From: Calditrichia bacterium
GTDB lineage: Bacteria; Calditrichota; Calditrichia; RBG-13-44-9; J042
Length of the DNA stretch: 15,170 nt
Reading direction: 5' to 3'
Assembly (NCBI GenBank): GCA_030430345.1
Contig: JAUIFT010000009.1
Location: 1-15,170 of the forward strand
Shown here in pieces: positions 13,191-15,170 of the stretch (the first letter of the stretch is position 1; each line of letters opens with the position of its first letter). A program made the translations under genes and the position numbers. The notes under the pieces were generated by a model. That model did no database searches, had not been told where the DNA came from, and saw only the letters and a list, made by a program, of their open reading frames with translations.

Positions 13191-13304
13191 CTCAAACCTC
13201 AATATTGTTGGCAGCAAAAGTTTTTCTCAACATCGTTCAAAAATAGCTTTTTAAAAAATTTGCCCTGTAAAATAAATGATAATTTTTGACTATCAGTATG
13301 TTGC

Positions 13305-13316
13305 AAATTGGGTGAT
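13305..13316. repeat. AAATTGGGTGAT motif, copy 2
   Basis: The same 12 bases as at 11912-11923, here followed by TTCCC, giving a GGG/CCC hairpin. It lies in the 189-bp gap between the sigma-54 regulator and the BON-OmpA gene. Confidence 0.45.
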
Positions 13317-13360
13317 TTCCCATAGCTCCGAAAAGAAAATGCGGCAAAAGACGCAATCAA

Positions 13361-13380
13361 AGCGGTATTAACAAACCGCT
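13361..13380 (-). terminator. weak hairpin at the end of the PAS/sigma-54 regulator gene
   Basis: AGCGGT (13361-13366) pairs with ACCGCT (13375-13380), overlapping the last base of the stop codon. The U-tract is poor. A second small TGCG/CGCA hairpin followed by TTTTCTTTT on the minus strand lies just beyond. Together they may end the transcript. Confidence 0.4.
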
Positions 13381-14756
13381 CAAATCAAATGATACTTTTC
13401 CAGGCGGTAGCGAAAAGTATCCCGGCTAAGGTGGAGCAATTTGGCCGCCCGGGATTGATTGCCATCGGCAATCGCCATTGCATCCTGCAACAGCTTTTTC
13501 TCGATTTCATCGAATGAGATTCCTTCCGGCGGCAACTTAAAACGTTCGAGCGGCGAGGCAGATGGTTCGCTACTACTCAACATACCAATTTGCAAATCTT
13601 CCGCATCGATGGCATCCCCCTCGACAAAGATCATCGCCCGCTCTATGGCATTGCGCAGTTCCCGGACATTTCCCGGCCATTCATGATTTCGTAATTTATT
13701 CCGTGCTTCCGATGTAAATCCTTTTACCGATTTTTTATAGCTGATATTCAGTCCATTAACAAAGTTACTGGCCAGGGTGAGAATATCATCCCCCATCACT
13801 CTCAACGAGGGAAGGTCAATATTAACAACACTTAAGCGATAGAATAAATCTTCCCGGAACGCTTCTTCATGGACCAGTTTCTTTAAGTGACGGTTGGTAG
13901 CCGTTATCAAACGGATATCGACTGATATTTCCTTGTTACTGCCCAGCCGGCGAAAACGGCGGGTTTCCAAAAAGGAGAGCAGCTTTGCCTGCAGTTTCGG
14001 AGGCATTTCCCCAATTTCATCCAGGAATAATGTGCCATTATGTGCTGTTTCCAACAGTCCGGGCTTCGTCGCCATCGCATTGGTGAATGCGCCTTTTTCG
14101 TAGCCAAACAGTTCGGATTCCAGCAATGTATCCGGAATCGCCGCACAGTTGATTTCGACAAAAGGCGCCTGGCTTCCCTGCGACGAATAATGGATAATGC
14201 GGGCAATCATGCTTTTTCCGGTGCCGCTTTCCCCGGTTAGGAGGATCGTTGCCGTCGGAATTTTCGCAATTTTCTCGATCGTGCGTTTTACTTTGCTAAT
14301 CGGCTCGGAATCCCCCCAGATATGGGCAAATCCTTCGCTGGATTGTGCTTTTAAAATGCCTTCAAGTAATTGTATTTCATTGCGTTGCTGATTGACTTGC
14401 TGTTGTAGTGTTGCTTTATCGGTAACATCCGTTATCAGGCAAAACAATGGCCTATTCGTATCATTCGTGGCGTGAAAAACGATGTTAAAGTAGTTAATCT
14501 CACCGGCTTCAGATTCGCGGTTGATATTTTCCAGGGAGAACGTTGGCTGGCTGCCATCGATAATGGCGGTCAGGACCGCTTCCAGGCCAAAAGTTTCCGG
14601 GAAGAGCTGGGTAATGGACTGCCGCTGCACATCCCCGCTGGAAACTGTAAAGCGAGCAAAGCGCTTGTTCGCAGTCACTACCCGGCATTCCGGGGAGAGA
14701 TAGGCAAAACCGTAAAGGTTCTGACTCAGTAAATTTTCAAAAAACAGCGCGTCCAT
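13380..14756 (-). CDS. PAS domain sigma-54-dependent transcriptional regulator (GAFTNA loop)
   Basis: The 458-residue protein starts with a PAS-like sensor (about 5-112, with YGFAYLSPECRVVTANKRFARFT and FCLITDVTDK) and a short coiled coil. The AAA+ activator domain has Walker A GESGTGKS (175-182), Walker B GTLFLDE (241-247), arginines in FREDLFYR (301 and 307) and PGNVRELRNAIERA. A Fis-type helix-turn-helix is at 430-452 (DGNQSRAAKLLHLSRDTFRYRLEKY). The sigma-54 contact loop reads GAFTNA (222-227), not GAFTGA. Threonine is kept, so sigma-54 activation is still likely. There is no receiver domain, so the signal is sensed by PAS or passed by a partner. The GTPase gene ends 3 bp upstream, implying coupled translation and a shared pathway. 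Confidence 0.93.
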   Translation of the reverse strand: MDALFFENLLSQNLYGFAYLSPECRVVTANKRFARFTVSSGDVQRQSITQLFPETFGLEAVLTAIIDGSQPTFSLENINRESEAGEINYFNIVFHATNDTNRPLFCLITDVTDKATLQQQVNQQRNEIQLLEGILKAQSSEGFAHIWGDSEPISKVKRTIEKIAKIPTATILLTGESGTGKSMIARIIHYSSQGSQAPFVEINCAAIPDTLLESELFGYEKGAFTNAMATKPGLLETAHNGTLFLDEIGEMPPKLQAKLLSFLETRRFRRLGSNKEISVDIRLITATNRHLKKLVHEEAFREDLFYRLSVVNIDLPSLRVMGDDILTLASNFVNGLNISYKKSVKGFTSEARNKLRNHEWPGNVRELRNAIERAMIFVEGDAIDAEDLQIGMLSSSEPSASPLERFKLPPEGISFDEIEKKLLQDAMAIADGNQSRAAKLLHLSRDTFRYRLEKYHLI

Positions 14757-14759
14757 AGT

Positions 14760-15170
14760 TTAGCTTGAGGCAATAAGTAGACCAAGTTTTTCAAATGCGG
14801 CTTCAACATTATTATTTTCTTTTGCGCTGGTCAGCAAAACCGGCGCTTTTAATGTCTCTCCCAATTCTTCAAGTTGCTGGATATTTTCACTCTCAGCTGC
14901 GATCAAATCGTATTTGTTTCCGGCAAGCACTACCGGCGTATTGGGAGCCGTTTGCTGGTAGGCGCCGATAATTTCTTGCGCTACTGAAATACTGTCCGGG
15001 CGGGTAAGATCGGAGACAATCAGCGCGCCGTGTGCGCCAATCATATAATTCTGAATTTGCGGCGTGATTACTTCCGCCCCTTCAATATCCCAAAGCAAAA
15101 AGTTAAACTGCACTATTTTATGCTTATCGGTTTCCAGTGGAGAGAGGAGTTTTTGACAAACCTTGATACC
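14760..15170 (-). CDS. Ras/Rab-like small GTPase, N-terminus beyond the window
   Basis: The reading frame is open to the right edge, so 136 residues are visible and the Walker A/P-loop and switch I are missing. Visible G-boxes: WDIEG (G3, DxxG), AGNKYDL (G4, NKxD) and LLTSAKEN (G5, SAK). GIKVCQKLL at the visible start and IVQFNFLLWDIEGAE resemble Rab-like prokaryotic GTPases, in which 'TIGVK' precedes. The glutamine usual after DxxG is replaced by Ala-Glu, so intrinsic hydrolysis may depend on a partner. An internal GTG at 15113 should not be taken as the start, since it would remove G1. Paired with a PAS/sigma-54 regulator 3 bp downstream; roadblock/LC7 regulators may lie beyond the edge. 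Confidence 0.85.
   Translation of the reverse strand, partial: GIKVCQKLLSPLETDKHKIVQFNFLLWDIEGAEVITPQIQNYMIGAHGALIVSDLTRPDSISVAQEIIGAYQQTAPNTPVVLAGNKYDLIAAESENIQQLEELGETLKAPVLLTSAKENNNVEAAFEKLGLLIASS

Overview
The window reads as a Gram-negative chromosome segment of moderate GC. The basis is a lipoprotein signal peptide, a signal-peptide-bearing beta-barrel, an OmpA-type peptidoglycan-binding domain and two sigma-54 activators. The gene mix (PorT-like barrel, DUF3179, DUF2914, PAS/sigma-54 regulator next to a Rab/MglA-like GTPase) suggests the FCB side of the tree, perhaps Calditrichota or a relative. That placement is inference. I see no tRNA, rRNA, transposase or CRISPR array.

Left third (1-5667, all minus strand): an envelope-stress locus. 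In transcription order it holds pspF (sigma-54 activator lacking a sensor domain), three short imperfect palindromes at the 3' end of pspF, a near-consensus -24/-12 promoter, a degenerate GxxExxY-family protein, pspA, an NfeD-like membrane protein with a striking Asp-x-Asp tract, a flotillin, and a strong terminator. A separate sigma-70-like promoter then drives a DUF4178 protein and a lipoprotein that runs off the left edge. The palindromes lie about 71-127 bp upstream of the predicted sigma-54 start, where PspF enhancers sit in E. coli. The sequence itself therefore predicts the circuit PspF -> [GxxExxY-like, PspA, NfeD, flotillin].

Middle (5951-11557): an outer-membrane beta-barrel gene and a small DUF2914 gene on the plus strand. 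They converge on dTDP-glucose 4,6-dehydratase (rfbB), a PolB-type 3'-5' exonuclease, a dCMP deaminase and a secreted DUF3179 protein, all on the minus strand. Several intergenic gaps here hold palindromes or degenerate repeats that look like dispersed elements.

Right (11558-15170, minus strand): a gap with two strong intrinsic terminators and a candidate short RNA. It is followed by a two-gene unit (BON-OmpA protein, then a membrane-anchored helix-hairpin-helix protein), and by a two-gene unit of a Ras-like GTPase (cut by the right edge) and a PAS/sigma-54 activator with a GAFTNA loop in place of GAFTGA.

Most notable: the complete predicted sigma-54/PspF switch over a PspA-NfeD-flotillin operon headed by an apparently dead nuclease-fold protein, and a possible sigma-54-dependent C-rich small RNA near 11645-11748.
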